64,000 bases of DNA from Bubalus kerabau (GCF_029407905.1 NC_073633.1:27728501-27792500), one strand, 5' to 3'; positions 22,660 through 34,544 are shown, counted from the first letter of the stretch. Translations and numbers: made by a program. The notes: generated by a model from the letters alone, not told the origin.

Positions 22660-24880
22660 ATGAAAACCAAAATAGTGTACTTTATTTACTTTTAAAAAAT
22701 CAAGAGAATTTGATGAAAGGTTAACATCTCTGCATGATGAATATTCCCAACAATCCAAAAATAAAAGAGAAATTCCCAAATCTAATAAAGGGTATCAATG
22801 AAAATATCAAAGTCAATATTACTCCCTACAGGATCACAAACAAGACAGGTACTTCTATTCACTACTTCTATTCACTGTCCTAATGGAGGGCCTCGGATCA
22901 AACCAGGGAAGGAAATAAGATATATTAAGTTTGAAAAGGAGAATCAGAACTATTTTAATTTACAGATCATAAGTTTATACATGTAGAAAATACAAAGTAC
23001 CTCTAAACAAGCTGTTTAAGAGCTAGAATCTATTAGTGCATTGATACAGTCACCAAACACAAAAATCAATTTTATTTCTAGATTCTAGCAAAAGCATTAG
23101 AAAATGCAATTAAAATGTCATTTATCAAATGCTTCAGAACTAAATTAATATAAAGTATGCAAGACCTCTTCTTGATTTCTCTCCAATAACTCTAGAATAG
23201 TTTTTATTTGAGAGATAAAAATCACATAGGAGATGAGAAATGTCCTCACTTCTGAGGTCTGGGGTAACTAACATAAATCATGGCCTGGTACTCAGTGGTG
23301 ACCAGTCCTTGCCACCTACAGACACTAATGTCAGGAAAGACCATTTCCTAGGGCTGCTCAATGAAATAGTGTTTTCAAAACCCCAAACAAGAGGTTGGTA
23401 CCATCTATTTGGCTGTTGAACTAAATCTGTTCTCATATTGACAGGTGTCCTAGCTCTGTTCTGGCTATTTCAGGGCATAATTAATTCCCTGTATCCACAT
23501 TTGTCTTAACCCAATTAATCCTAGCTCTGGATTTGATGCTGGGCGTTTAGGTCAATTAAGGTAAAAAAGCTATACGAAATAATAGATAAAATTGTTATAA
23601 GTAGCCCTGCTTCCCAGATGGCTCAGTGGTAGAGAGTCTGCCTGCCAACCAGGTGGACTATTTTTATTTACACATCATACGTTTGTACTTGTAGAAAATA
23701 CCCCTGCATTGGGAAGATCCCCTAGAGAAGGGAGGGGCAACCGAGTCTGGGGCTCTTGCCTGGGAAATCCCATGGACAGAGGAGCCTGGCAGGCTACAGT
23801 CCGTGGGGTCATGAAGAGTTGGACATGACAGAGACTAAACAACAGCAACAATGCAAGTCCTCTACAAAAATCTTAACATTAACAAAAGAAATTAGAGAGG
23901 ACCTAAATTAATGAAAGAAATTAGAGAGGACATAAATAAAGAGGTTATGGATATAAAGACTCCATATGTTAAGATGTCAATTCTCCTAAATGAATTCATA
24001 AATTCAACACAATCCCAATCAAATTACCTCAGTCTCTTCTGGTAGAAGCTATTCTATACCTTACGTGGAAGTGCAAAGACCTAGAATAAGCCTTGAATAA
24101 GACAAAGAAAACATGACTTGCATTTCCAGATTTCAAAATGTGTATGAACCCCAGTAATTAAGATAGAATGGTCTGTTGATATGAGGATAAAATAAAGAAG
24201 TCAATAAACAGAATTAAGTCCAAAAACAGGTCATAATACATGTGCCATCAATTTTTTTTTTTTCTAAAAGTGCCTATGCAGCTCCACTGGGGGAAAGTTG
24301 GTCTTTCTAGGATAATAGCTAGAATAATTCACTATTTTTATTTTTTGGAAGAAGCAGTGTTTTGTAGCTTTCTGTGTATAAGTTCTGTACATGTTTTCTT
24401 AGATTTATGCCTAAGGATTTAGGGTCTTTCTTGAGCCATTGTAAATAGTATTATATTTTTAATTTAGGTATCCGCATGTTTACTGATAGTATATAAAAAT
24501 GCATTTTATTTTATGTGTTTGCCTTATATATCCTGAGACCTTCCGAACCCACTTAATAGTTGTAGGAGTTTTGGAGGGCATATTCTTTGGGATTTTCTAC
24601 ATAGATAGAAAATAGTGGTGATTTGACTGCCTTTCTGGCTTAAAAGATTGTTTATATATTTATTTGCTTTACTGCACTGGCTGCAACATCCAGCACTTGC
24701 TGAAGGAGAGTGATTAAAGTGGATATTCTCCCTTTGTTCCCTTCCTTAGGGAGAAGCATAGTCTTTTACCAATAAACATGCTAAGAGCTGTTGAGGAACT
24801 TCTCCATTATTCCTGTGTTTCTTAGAGTTTCCACTATGGTTGACTATTGGATTTTGGCAAATGCTTTTTCTACAAATCGC
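22660..24880. repeat. Degenerate old L1 fragments in both orientations
   Basis: Positions 22660-23180 and 23870-24235 look like L1 ORF2 on the plus strand. Positions 24250-24880 look like L1 on the minus strand. The minus part near 24.7-24.84 kb resembles the L1 piece at 32.64-32.81 kb. No intact frame remains. Confidence 0.55.
23605..23850 (+). repeat. Bov-tA SINE with a roughly 43-bp internal insertion
   Basis: The head at 23605-23654 and the body from 23698 are normal. About 43 bp of unrelated sequence lies between them (23655-23697) and resembles 22952-22994 upstream with roughly six mismatches. Confidence 0.7.
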
Positions 24881-26080
24881 TGCTGCTGAACTAGCTCATC
24901 TTATGGTTGACTCATAACTCCTCCACTTCCCGTTAGATGTCCTCCTCATCTTCTTTTTCTTGGCCAAGTATGTGTGTAGCATGATAGCAAATGACACCCA
25001 CTTCTCTTCAAGGTCACCCAGTATTGTGAGACTAAAGCAGGTGAGGGACAGACAAGTCTGTGGGTTCCAGTTGTCCTCATAGTTCAAGTATGACTTTGTC
25101 TGTCACAGTTTGTCCATACTTTTGTCCCCATCAGACTTTCCTTTACAAATGTTACCCTCAGTTCAGTTTTGTTCAGTTCAGTTGCTCAGTTGTGTGTGAC
25201 TCTTTGCGACCCCATGGACTGCAGCACACCAGGTCTCCATGTCCATCACCAACTCCCGGAGTTTACTCAAACTCATGTCCATTGAGTCAGTGATGCCATC
25301 CAACCATCTCATCCCCTTTCGTCCCCTTCTCCTTCCACCTTCAATCTTTCCCAGTTTCAGGGTCTTTTCCAATGAGTCAGTTCTCCGCACCATGTGGCCA
25401 AAGTATTGGAATTTCAGCTTCAGCATCAGTCCTTCCAATGAATATTCAGGACTGATTTCCTTTAGGATGGACTGGTTGAATCTCCTTGCAGTCCAAGGGA
25501 CTCTCAAGAGTCTTATCCAATACCACATTTTAAAAGCATCAGTGTTACTCTAAGCTGACTTAAAGTGAATTCAGGCTCACACCAGATATAAAGATAACAA
25601 CTTTGTACAGACTCGTCCACCAGCTCTAGCCATTGCCTGAGTTCTAATCCCTAGAACTAATCTCTTATTCTACATCACCCATGGTTCTGCTTTTCTGATT
25701 ATGCCCTGACACAAAGTCTAAGAGGAAATGATTAAGGAAGTAGTTTTGATGGTGATTCCACACAACTAGACCCAGTTTTGTGATGAAGTAAAACTGCCAG
25801 TTTAAAATATTATGGGGCACATTTTCAAATTTAGACAACTTTACACATGTTCTGTACAGTTGATTTAAAGTCAAAAATTCAAGTGGAGAATATATTAGTA
25901 GAAAATTACTCTGGACACCTGTTTCCAAATAACGTAGAAGGTGCCTTTAACTAGAACTAAATCTTCTGATCCAGACCACAACTTAAATAACCACAGGACT
26001 ATCATTTCTTGTCTGGGGTTTACGGGTGTGCATTTCAGCTGGTGTCCTGCAGCAGGGGGCTCTCTCTTACTAAGCTCTGG
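24881..26080. other. 3' flank of TRDV1 copy b, with a BovB fragment
   Basis: Shares sequence with the downstream flanks of TRDV1 copies a, c and d. It is interrupted at 25155-25545 by a minus-orientation BovB 3' end with a short imperfect target duplication near TGTTACCCT and TGTTACTCT. Confidence 0.75.
25155..25545 (-). repeat. BovB 3' end (ART2A-type)
   Basis: Begins with the TTCAGTTCAG tail on the plus strand and ends near CAATACCACATTTTAAAAGC. Private to TRDV1 unit b. Confidence 0.9.
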
Positions 26081-26119
26081 GGTTTTTGTACAGCTTTTCC
26101 TATTACTTCAAGCACTGTG
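26081..26119 (-). other. 23-RSS of TRDV1 copy b (consensus)
   Basis: Heptamer CACAGTG (26113-26119), a 23-bp spacer and nonamer ACAAAAACC (26081-26089). Both elements match the consensus exactly, the best RSS in the window. Confidence 0.96.
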
Positions 26120-26674
26120 AGTCACTGAGAGCACAGAAGTACTTTGCAGAGTCTTCCAGTTGTAAGGCTGAAATGGTGAGGTTGATGGATTTATCTGCTT
26201 TCTTAAAGTTTACAGAGTAGCGGTCTTTCCTTGCATTTGTCACTTCTGAATCCTGACGAATAACGTAAGTCATCTGTCCACTGGGAAGTTGCTTGTACCA
26301 GTAAAGGTAGTAAGCACTCCATCTTGTTTCATACTGACAGTTCAGAGTGACTGACTGCCCCACTTGGCTGGATACATCTGACTGGTCTTGAGTAACTTTC
26401 TGGGCCACACCAGATCCTGTGGGGGAAAAAATCAGAAAACAAAGATGAAGCAGTGAATAAAATAGTGTAGGAGTTATTTAGGATCCAAAGACAAAAAATT
26501 GAAATCCTAAGATGCCTGCTTTCCTCCAGTCCTCCTTTCCTCCCCAAGTCCCTGTGAAGCTCCACGTGCCTGTGTGCAGGCCTTTCACCCTGAACACTCG
26601 CACCCACGTTTGGAAGCACCCGTACCAGAGAAGGCGATGGCCATGAACACCCAGGGAAGGCTGGAGAGTGGCAT
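26120..26674 (-). CDS. TRDV1: TRDV1-family variable segment, copy b (intact)
   Basis: Delta V segment very like human TRDV1. The leader exon 26626-26674 encodes MPLSSLPWVFMAIAFSG with a GT donor; the 209-bp intron ends CACAG; the V exon is 26120-26416. The domain begins GSGVAQKVTQDQSDVSSQVG and keeps the first cysteine (VTLNCQYETRW), core tryptophan (YLYWYKQLPSGQM), YSVNFKKADKS and the second cysteine (SAKYFCALSD). No stop, frameshift or splice defect is seen, and the RSS is consensus. It is the only TRDV1 copy of four here that looks fully functional. It differs from the others in ending CALSD, where they end in a Trp-containing CxLWE. Its product would form the delta variable domain of a gamma-delta receptor, or an alpha V if joined to TRAJ. 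Confidence 0.96.
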
Positions 26675-27637
26675 GAGGCATGGATTCCCCTGTTCAAATG
26701 TGCTTAGTTCTGCCTCAAGCTGAGAGTTCAATGTCTTTGAGTGCCTGGCAGCTCATATACATACTACCCGGTACCTGTGTGACTCCCCGCAACAGGAAGT
26801 GGGGGTTGTCATGTTCATAGACCACGTGGTCTGTGCACACATGGGAAAAAGTCTGGCTCGCCACAAACCTTTACTTTGTCTGCTTGTCTTTCCCTGGTCA
26901 CTAAATTAGGCAGATCCTGAAAGAAGGCATGAAAAAAGCAATCAGCATTAAAATTTGAGCAGAGGAGAACTGAATATTAAACAAGTTGACGTACATTGAT
27001 AATTATTCAGCAAAATAGTTTTGCCATCCTGTTTAAGATATAATTTACTATAGCCTATGAAACTTTCTGTAATCTACTAACAGGTCGTTCATTTAGCCTA
27101 TTCTTACTTTTCTCCATCCAGAATGTAATGACTCTTTTAAAAAACTTGCAGATCTTAGGCTTCTTTGTGAATGGAAATTTTATTCAAAATCATTAATATA
27201 TCTCTGTCTTTGTACTGAGTTTTGTGACTCTATTTAGGTTTTTCAATAAATAAAATTACTTCACCATGAAATGACAAAAAAAAAAATCAGTTCATCTGAC
27301 TTTCAGCATCTATTCAGTTTTAAATTTTGAATGAAATTATACAGGAATAAAATATTCTTTTGAAATTTGAAATTGAATCTTATTTATTAGACTTTGAGGA
27401 AGATCAGGATATTCAGTCCTGTCCCCTCCACATATAGAATTGCATTTATTAGACCATGTGTCCTGGCATTGTCCTGATGTCACATTTTCTATGTCATTGG
27501 TCCAAAGTGTTCAGTCTCACTTGTTAGTGGCTCATTATTTTTCTCTTTGTAAAATAAATTGAAAGAGAAGTATGCCAGATCTTTCTGTGACATAATGCTG
27601 TAATGTTCTCCTACAAAACTTGGTATCTACAGGTTTT
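26675..27637 (-). promoter_or_regulatory. TRDV1 copy b upstream region with E-box palindrome and ETS site
   Basis: An ETS-type core (plus CAGGAAGT, 26793-26800) lies about 120 bp upstream of the leader ATG. The perfect 12-bp palindrome GACCACGTGGTC (26820-26831), an E-box, follows about 20 bp further out. Copy a keeps both in part; copies c and d keep the ETS core but not the E-box. The rest of the interval is shared TRDV1 flank. Promoter function is inferred. Confidence 0.5.
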
Positions 27638-27645
27638 AAACACTT

Positions 27646-29196
27646 TTTTTGTTGTTGTTCAGTCACTAAGTCATGTCCAAACTTTGTGACCCCATGGACT
27701 GCAGCACCCCACGCTACACTGTACTTCAATATCTCCCAAAGTTGCTCAAATTCATGTGCATTGCGTCAGTGATGCTATCTAACTACCTCATCCTCTGCTG
27801 TACCTTTCTCCTCCTGCCCTCAATCTTTCCCAGCATCAGAGTTTTTACAATGAGTCGGCTCTTCGCATCAGGTGGCCAAAGTATTGGAGCTTCAGCTTCA
27901 GCTTCCAGTGAATATTCATGGTTGATTCTATTAGGACTGACTGGTTTGTCCTCCTTGCAGTCCAAGGGGCTCTCAAGAGCTTTATACAGCACCACAGTTC
28001 AAAGGCATCAATTCTTCAGCATTCAACCTTATTTATGTTCCAATTCTCACACCACACATGACAATTGGAAAAACCTTAGCTTTCATTATACAGACCTTTG
28101 TCAGCAAAGTGATGTGTCTACTTTTTAATATGCCATCTTAAGCTTCTCGGGGGCACAAGTGTTTAAGAAAATGCCTGCAAACTCAGGAGACATAAGAGAT
28201 GTGGGTTTGATCCCTGGGTCAGGAAGATCCCCTGGAGGAGGGCATGGCAACCCACTCCAATATTCTTGCCTGGAAAATCTCATGAACAGAGGAGACTGGA
28301 GGGCTACGGTTCATAGGGATGCAGAGCTGGACACAACTGAAGCAACTTAGCCCACCTTCTGGTTTGTCATATCTTTTCTTCCAAGGACCAAGCATCTTTT
28401 AATTTCATGGCTTCAGTCACCATCCATAGGGATTTTGGAGCCCAAGAAAGTAAAATCTGTCATTACTTCTATTTTTCCCCTTCTATTTGCCATGAAGTGA
28501 TGGGATCAGATGCCATGATCTTAGATTTCTGAATGTTGAGTTTCAAGTCAGTTTTTTCACTCTCCTCTTTCACACTCATCAAGAGGCCCTTTAGTTCCTC
28601 TTCACTTTCTCCCATTAGAGTGGTATCATCTGCATATCCAAGGTTTTTGATATTTCTCCCAGCAATCTTGATTCCAGCTTGTGATTCATCCAGCTCAGCA
28701 TTTCGCATGTTATACTCTGCATATAAGTTAAATAAGAGGACTGACAATACAGCCTTGACGTACTCCTTTCCCAATTTGGAACCAGTCGGTTGTTCCATGT
28801 CCAGTTCTAACTGTTGCTTCTTGACCTGCATACAGGTTTCTCAGGAAACAAGTAAGGTGGGCTGGTATTTTCATCTCCTTAAGAATTTTCCAGTTTGTTG
28901 TTATCCACACAAAGTTTTTAGTGTAGTAAATGAAACAGATGTTTTTCTGGAATTCCTTTGCTTTCTCCATGATCCCATGAATGTTGGTAATTTGATCTCT
29001 GGTTCCTCTGCCTCTTTGAAACCCAGTTTGTATATCTGGAATTTCTTGGTTCATGTACTGCTGAAAGCTAACTGAAGGATTTTAAGCATAATCTTACTGG
29101 TATGTGAAATGAGCACAATTGTGTAATAATTTGAACAATCTTTGTTATTACCCTTCTTGGGACTGGAATGAATACTGACCTTTTCTAATCCTGTTC
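27646..29196 (-). mobile_element. 5'-truncated BovB LINE, minus orientation
   Basis: BovB tail at the left edge, with the reverse-transcriptase region towards the right. The minus frame 28469-28831 contains the GYADDTTLMGESEEE motif. It has an 8-bp target duplication AAACACTT (27638-27645 and 29197-29204). Units a and d lack it at the matching place. A Bov-tA SINE at 28145-28355 splits it. Confidence 0.9.
28145..28355 (+). repeat. Bov-tA SINE inside BovB
   Basis: Plus-orientation SINE (GTGGGTTTGATCCCTGGGTC, GGTTCATAGGGATGCAG) interrupting the BovB at 27.65-29.20 kb. Confidence 0.88.
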
Positions 29197-29204
29197 AAAC
29201 ACTT

Positions 29205-30374
29205 AGTATATGTCAATACTACAGAACTTAATGATTGAAGTTTTGTATACTGTACATGATCATGAAGTATGAATCTCTCAGTCTTCCACTTGGTTTCATC
29301 ATTTTAATAGATAAATTCATTTAAAAGAATCAAAATCAAACAAACAAGTTGAAAAGGAAGTATAGACACAGTCTTCAAGACAGTGCCAGTTCTTAGAATT
29401 TAAGTTCAAAATAACTCATTAATGAGTGATGCAGGGAGGAGAGTTTATATGAGGTTGAACCATCTATTCTTCTGTCCCATATGAACTTTAAGTGACAGGC
29501 AGCTGATGTCCTGGTTTCTAATTATTTACAAGGAAGCAGGGGAGACCACAAATGCCCAGAGCAGTCTGGGGAACAGCAAGATAATGCATATATTATATGT
29601 ATCAGTATATTACATTTATCACATGTTTTATATCCACCTTTTTATGCATAGTTGTGAAATTGATCACATTTGTAAATTCTTATTACCACCACTAAAATTA
29701 AGATACAAAACCATTCCACCACCCTAAAGAACTTGCTTTGCCAACCATTCCCACCTCTGCAACCCTTGAAAACTGCTGATGCCTTGGTTTCCAATTATTT
29801 GTAACTAGGCAGAAGAGACCACAAAGGCCCACAACAGCCTGGGGAGCAGCTTGATATTCTAAAATATATATGCTAATTTAATAATTACATATACATACCA
29901 GGAAATGTATATTGCCAAAATTTTATTAAAATACAGATTGTGATCTGATACCTCAGTTTTATATGCACTCTGGTTTTTTTTTTTTTTTTAATTTTATTTT
30001 ATTTTTAAACTTTACATAACTGTATTAGATTTGCCAAATATCAAAATTAATCCACCTGCACTCTGGTTTTGATGCATAGCTCTGCGAAACTGTATCACAT
30101 ATATAGGCTCTTGTTACCACAATTAAAATCATGACATAGAATTGTTCCATCTCTCTAAAGAAACCCTCTTGGCACACCCTCCTGAGACCTGCAATTCTTT
30201 ACAATCCAGGTCACTACTGATCTCCTTTCATCTCTGTATTTTGTCCTGTTGAGACTGTTGAATAAGTAAATCACACTATGTATACAATCATAATAATCCA
30301 GTAAGTGTAATCATACACCATGCAGCCTCTGAGATTGATTGTTTTTTACTCAGCATAACATCCTGAGATCCATC
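29205..30374. other. TRDV1 unit b 5' flank with local tandem duplication and a tiny L1
   Basis: Shared TRDV1 upstream sequence. A stretch beginning near 29.50 kb (GATGTCCTGGTTTCTAATTA) recurs from about 29.78 kb (GATGCCTTGGTTTCCAATTA), a tandem duplication of roughly 275 bp that units a and d show only once. No coding sequence is present. Confidence 0.65.
29978..30056 (-). mobile_element. 79-bp L1-BT 3' end insertion
   Basis: Only the A-tail (as T-run) and the last few tens of bases of L1-BT (TTTACATAACTGTATTAGAT). It is flanked by the 14-bp target duplication TGCACTCTGGTTTT (29964-29977 and 30057-30070). Confidence 0.9.
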
Positions 30375-30655
30375 TGCTGCTGCTGCTAGGTCACTTCAGT
30401 CGTGTCCGACTCTGTGCGACCCCCATAGACGGCAGCCCACCAGGCTCCCCTTCCCTGGGGTTCTCCAGGCAAGAACACTGGAGTGGGTTGCCATTTCCTT
30501 CTCCAGTGCATGAAAGTGAAAATTGAAAGTGAAGTCGCTCAGTCGAATCCGACTCTTTGCGACCCCATGAACTGCAGCCCACCAGGATCCTCCATCCATG
30601 GGATTTTCCAGGCAAGAGTACTGGAGTGGGGTGCCATCGCCTTCTCCATATATGC
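30375..30655 (-). repeat. BOV-A2 dimeric SINE
   Basis: Two Bov-A monomers in minus orientation with a CTGCTGCTGCT tail. Confidence 0.9.
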
Positions 30656-31084
30656 AATCTTCTCCATTGCATATATCAACAATCTTTACCTTTTAATCAC
30701 TACAGACTGTCCCCAACTTAATTTAGGATAATTCAATTTAGGATTTTTGACTTTACAGTAGTGAGAAAGTGGTATGAATTCAGTAGAAACCATACTTGGA
30801 ATATTGAAGTTTTATCTTTTCCTGGGCTAGCAACATGCAGTATTATGTTTCCTGGTGATTCTGGGCAGCAGCAGTGAGCTGAGCTCCTGGCCAGCCTCAA
30901 AATCATGAGTGTAAACAACCAACACATTTACAGCCATTTCATACCCATATAACCATTCTGATTTTCACTTTTAGTACAGTACTCAACACATTCATAAGAT
31001 TTTCATCATTTTAGTATAAAACAGACTGTGTGAGACAATTTTTTCCCAATTGTAAGCTAATGTATGTATTGGCCACATTTAAGG
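30656..31084. other. TRDV1 unit b 5' flank, continued
   Basis: Paralogous to 7.90-8.30 kb and 48.03-48.36 kb in units a and c. No gene seen. Confidence 0.55.
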
Positions 31085-31405
31085 GAAGCTACCGCTTCCC
31101 TGATAGCTGAGTTGGTAAAGAATTTGCTGCAAAGCAGGAAACCCTGGTTTGATTCTTGGGTTAGGAGGTTCCTCTGGAGAAGGGATAGGTTACCCACTCC
31201 AGTATTCTTGGGTTTCCCTTGTGGCTCAACTGGTTAAGAATCCACCTGCAATGCAGGAGACCTGTGTTCGATCCCTGGATTGGGAAGATGCCCTGGAGAA
31301 GGGAAAAGCTACCCAGTCCATTAGTCTGTCCTGGAGAATTCCATAGACAGTCCATAGGGTCGAAAAGAGTTGGACATGACTGAGCGACTTTCACTTTCAA
31401 GGAAA
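31085..31405 (+). repeat. Two consecutive Bov-tA SINE units
   Basis: A truncated head unit (31085-31210) is followed directly by a second, more complete unit (31211-31405) ending AGCGACTTTCACTTTC. Confidence 0.85.
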
Positions 31406-31989
31406 GCTAGGTTAAATATATTATTAGATGGGTTATCATTTGTAAAGTTTTAATTTATTTTTATTGAAGTATAGTTTCTGCAGTGCAGCAAAGAAAATCT
31501 GTTATACATGTATACATTTATCTCCATTCTTTTTTAGATTTCCTTCCCATATTAAGTGAACTTTTGACTTCCTATTGTTTCAACTTAAAATGACATTGAA
31601 AAATAACCCTATTGAAGTTGAGAAAGATGTATAAATAGTATTTCATTGTGTAAATGTACTACAGGATATTTACCTGTTTATTCAGCGAAGCTCACTGGTT
31701 AATTTCTAGTACTAATGTACATATTTTTGTGTGAACATAAAGTTTTCCTTCCTCAAGCATAAATACCCAGGAGTGTGAGTGCTGGGTTGTTCAGTAAGTG
31801 AATATTTAAGTTTATGTGAAACTCTTGGATTGTTTTCTAGAATGACTGGGCCATTCACCCACCAGCAATGCATGAGTGATCCAATTTCTCTGCTTCCTTG
31901 CCAGAACTCGGTATTGTCAGTAATTTTCATTTTAGCCCTTATGATAGATGTGAAGTGGTTTCTCTTTGTAATTTTAATTTGGATTTTCC
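31406..31989 (-). repeat. Shared TRDV1 unit flank with old L1 3' end
   Basis: Contains the same degenerate minus-strand L1 stretch as 8.4-8.83 kb in unit a (ATGACTGGGCCATTCACCC), so that L1 predates the duplication of units a and b. Confidence 0.6.
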
Positions 31990-32505
31990 TAACTTAGATA
32001 GCATATTCAAAAGCAGAGACATTACTTGGCCAACAAAGGTCCGTCTAGTCAAGGCTATGGTTTTTCCTGTGGTCATGTATGACGGATGTGAGAGTTGGAC
32101 TGTGAAGAAGGCTGAGTGCCGAAGAATTGATGCTTTTGAACTGTGGTGTTGGAGAAGACTCTTGAGAGTCCCTTGGACTGCAAGGAGATCCAAGCAGTCC
32201 ATTCTGAAGGAGATCAGCCCTGGGATTTCTTTGGAAGGAATGATGCTAAAGCTGAAACTCCAGTACTTTGGCCACCTCATGCGAAGAGTTGACTCATTGG
32301 AAAAGACTGTGAGCTGGGAGGGATTGGGGGCAGGAGGAGAAGGGGACGACAGAGGATGAGATGGCTGGATGGCATCACTGACTCAATGGACGTGAGTCTG
32401 AGTGAACTCCGGGAGTTGGTGATGGACAGGGAGGCCTGGCGTGCTGCGATTCATGGGGTCGCAAAGAGCCGGACACGACTGAGCAACTGAACTGAACTGA
32501 ATATA
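31990..32505 (+). repeat. BovB 3' end
   Basis: Plus-orientation BovB starting near TTAGATAGCATATTCAAAAG and ending in the CTGAACTGAACTGAA tail. Confidence 0.9.
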
Positions 32506-33386
32506 ATTTTAGGGGTCTATTCCTAGGATTTTCTACATAGATAATCATGTTACCAGCAAATGGTGGCAGTTTTACTTTTTCTTTCAATTCTATTAGGTTG
32601 TTACATCTACTTTCTTTATTGCACTGGCTCCAACATCTAGCCCTGTACGGAAGGAGAGACGAGAATGGACACTGGTTTTGTTCTCTTTATTAGAGAAAAT
32701 CATAGTCTTTTACTAGTAAGAATATCATTAGCTATTGAGGAGATTCCCCACTCTTCTTGTGTTGCTCAGAGTTTTCACCATAACTGACTACTGAATTTTT
32801 GCAAATTCTTTTTTTTATGACTAGATTAATATGATGATATGATTTTTCTTTTCTACCCTGTTAACATGGTGAATTCCATCCATTGATTTTCAATATTAAA
32901 ATGTCTTGCACCCTTGCACTTGCACTTTTCACTTGCATGCATTGGAGAAGGAAATGGCAACGCACTCCAGTGTTCTTGCCTGGAGAATCCCAGGGATAGA
33001 GGAGCCTAGTGGGCTGCTGTCTATGGGGTCTCACAGAGTCGGACATGACTGAAGCGACTTAGCACCAGCAGCAGCAGCAGCACCCTTGAAAGAAATTACA
33101 TTTGTGCTCAGTATGTTATTCATTTTATATATCCATGAATTTTACTTGCTAAAATATTTTCAGAAATTTGTGTCTATCTTCAAGATAAAAGATATTTCCA
33201 TGTAGTTTTTGGTTCTTTATGGTCTTCTGATTTGGGTATCAGGGTAATATTAGCATCATAAAATCAGTGAAGAACTATTTTCTTTATATTTTCTGGAAGA
33301 AATTGTGTACAAGTTAATGTTTGACAGAATTCTTCAGTGACACAGAGTCTGGGTTTTGGTTTTTTTTTTTTTTTTTTTTTTTTTTA
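32506..33386 (-). repeat. Old L1 ORF2 fragment with SINE and T-tract
   Basis: Degenerate minus-strand L1 (32506-33345) split by a plus-orientation Bov-tA at 32925-33085 that ends in a CAGCAGCAG tail. A T-tract of about 26 bases lies at 33361-33386, next to the TRAV25 downstream region. Confidence 0.7.
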
Positions 33387-33486
33387 ATTAAAACTTCAGT
33401 TTCTTCATAGACATCATGACATCAGCTATCTCTGACCCCTGCTCTGAGGAGAGATGAGGAGGAGCGACCACTGGAGCCCACAGTGA

Positions 33487-33525
33487 GGTTTGAGGACAGA
33501 CAGCAGGTGCTTCCAGAGCACTGTG
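33487..33525 (-). other. 23-RSS of TRAV25
   Basis: Perfect heptamer CACAGTG (33519-33525), a 23-bp spacer and nonamer CCTCAAACC (33487-33495). Confidence 0.93.
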
Positions 33526-34123
33526 CCCGGCGCAGAAGTAGGTTCCTGCATCTGAGAGCTGGGCAGCCGTGAGGTGCAGGGAGCTGTGCTGTTTGGACTC
33601 TCCAAGCCGACCTGTCAGTCTCTGCTCCGTCTTCACTTCTCCACCCTTAGCTAATATCATCAAGAGGGCAGGACTGCCCCCAGGCCTCTGCTTATACCAC
33701 TGTAAGTTGTAAAATGTGCTTGAGGAATTGCAGTATGTGGTAAAGTTCTCCCCTTCTTGCAGAAGTGAGAATTCAGGAAAATGCTTTATCTGTTGTCCAT
33801 TCATTTCTGTTCAGAAAAGCAATGAGAAGTAACAGAGAAAGTCTGATTAGATGTTTATTCTCTCAGCTATAATGGTCTCTTTCATTCTTCTTGTGTATTT
33901 TCTCCTTCTTTCCACATCTCCTTCCCCAACTCCCTCTGTCTCCCTCCCACATTTCAGTTGTTATGTTTTTCTCAACATCCTGCTCTCAGTCAGAAAATCC
34001 CACTCCTACAGTTGCCTGCAAATAAGATTCCTCTGTGCTGAATTTTCTGGGAGCAATCAGGGAACCCCCAAACTCACGTGATATTTGTATCCATAAGATC
34101 AACACTGGTGCTAACAGTAGCAT
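33526..34123 (-). CDS. TRAV25: TRAV25-family variable segment
   Basis: Alpha V segment like human TRAV25. The leader exon 34078-34123 encodes MLLLAPVLILWIQIS and ends at a GTGAGT donor. The 271-bp intron ends ACAG and the V exon is 33526-33806. The domain begins QMNGQQIKHFPEFSLLQEGE and keeps the first cysteine in FTTYCNSSSTF, the core tryptophan in LQWYKQRPGGSP, SSLHLTAAQ in framework 3 and the second cysteine in GTYFCAG, directly followed by the heptamer. The frame is open and the splice sites and RSS are good, so it looks functional. The upstream neighbour in transcription order is TRAV24, as in the human locus. Confidence 0.95.
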
Positions 34124-34544
34124 CTCCCTTTTCTTCCTCTTCAGAAAGAGTTGCTGAATCGGCCTGCTCCTAAAAGGGTTTCCCTTGTATCAGCTTCTTC
34201 CAGATCTATAGAAATGTAGTCTATACTGCCTTTTGGAAAGAAAATAGAAAAGAGTAACTACAATTTGAGACAGCCAATCAGACTTACTACCTTATTACCC
34301 ACCCATCTTCCCCAGGGAGTGTCTATGTTTGCAGATGCTGCCCCTCTGTGACAGGATCAAAAATTGCTGATCCAGTAATACCTGGTAAATAGTGGTTACT
34401 CAAACTTTTGTTGAATGATAAATAAATGTGTATGTTTGCATATGTGAGAATTTGAATGCAAATGTCCCAAAGAGCAATTTAAAAGTGCCCTTCCATGAAT
34501 GTAAACAGTCAGGAGTTGCTTGTAGCTATTTAGAAATATTACCT
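34124..34544. other. 5' flank of TRAV25
   Basis: Non-coding upstream region. A promoter is expected here by position but no specific motif was assigned. Confidence 0.4.
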
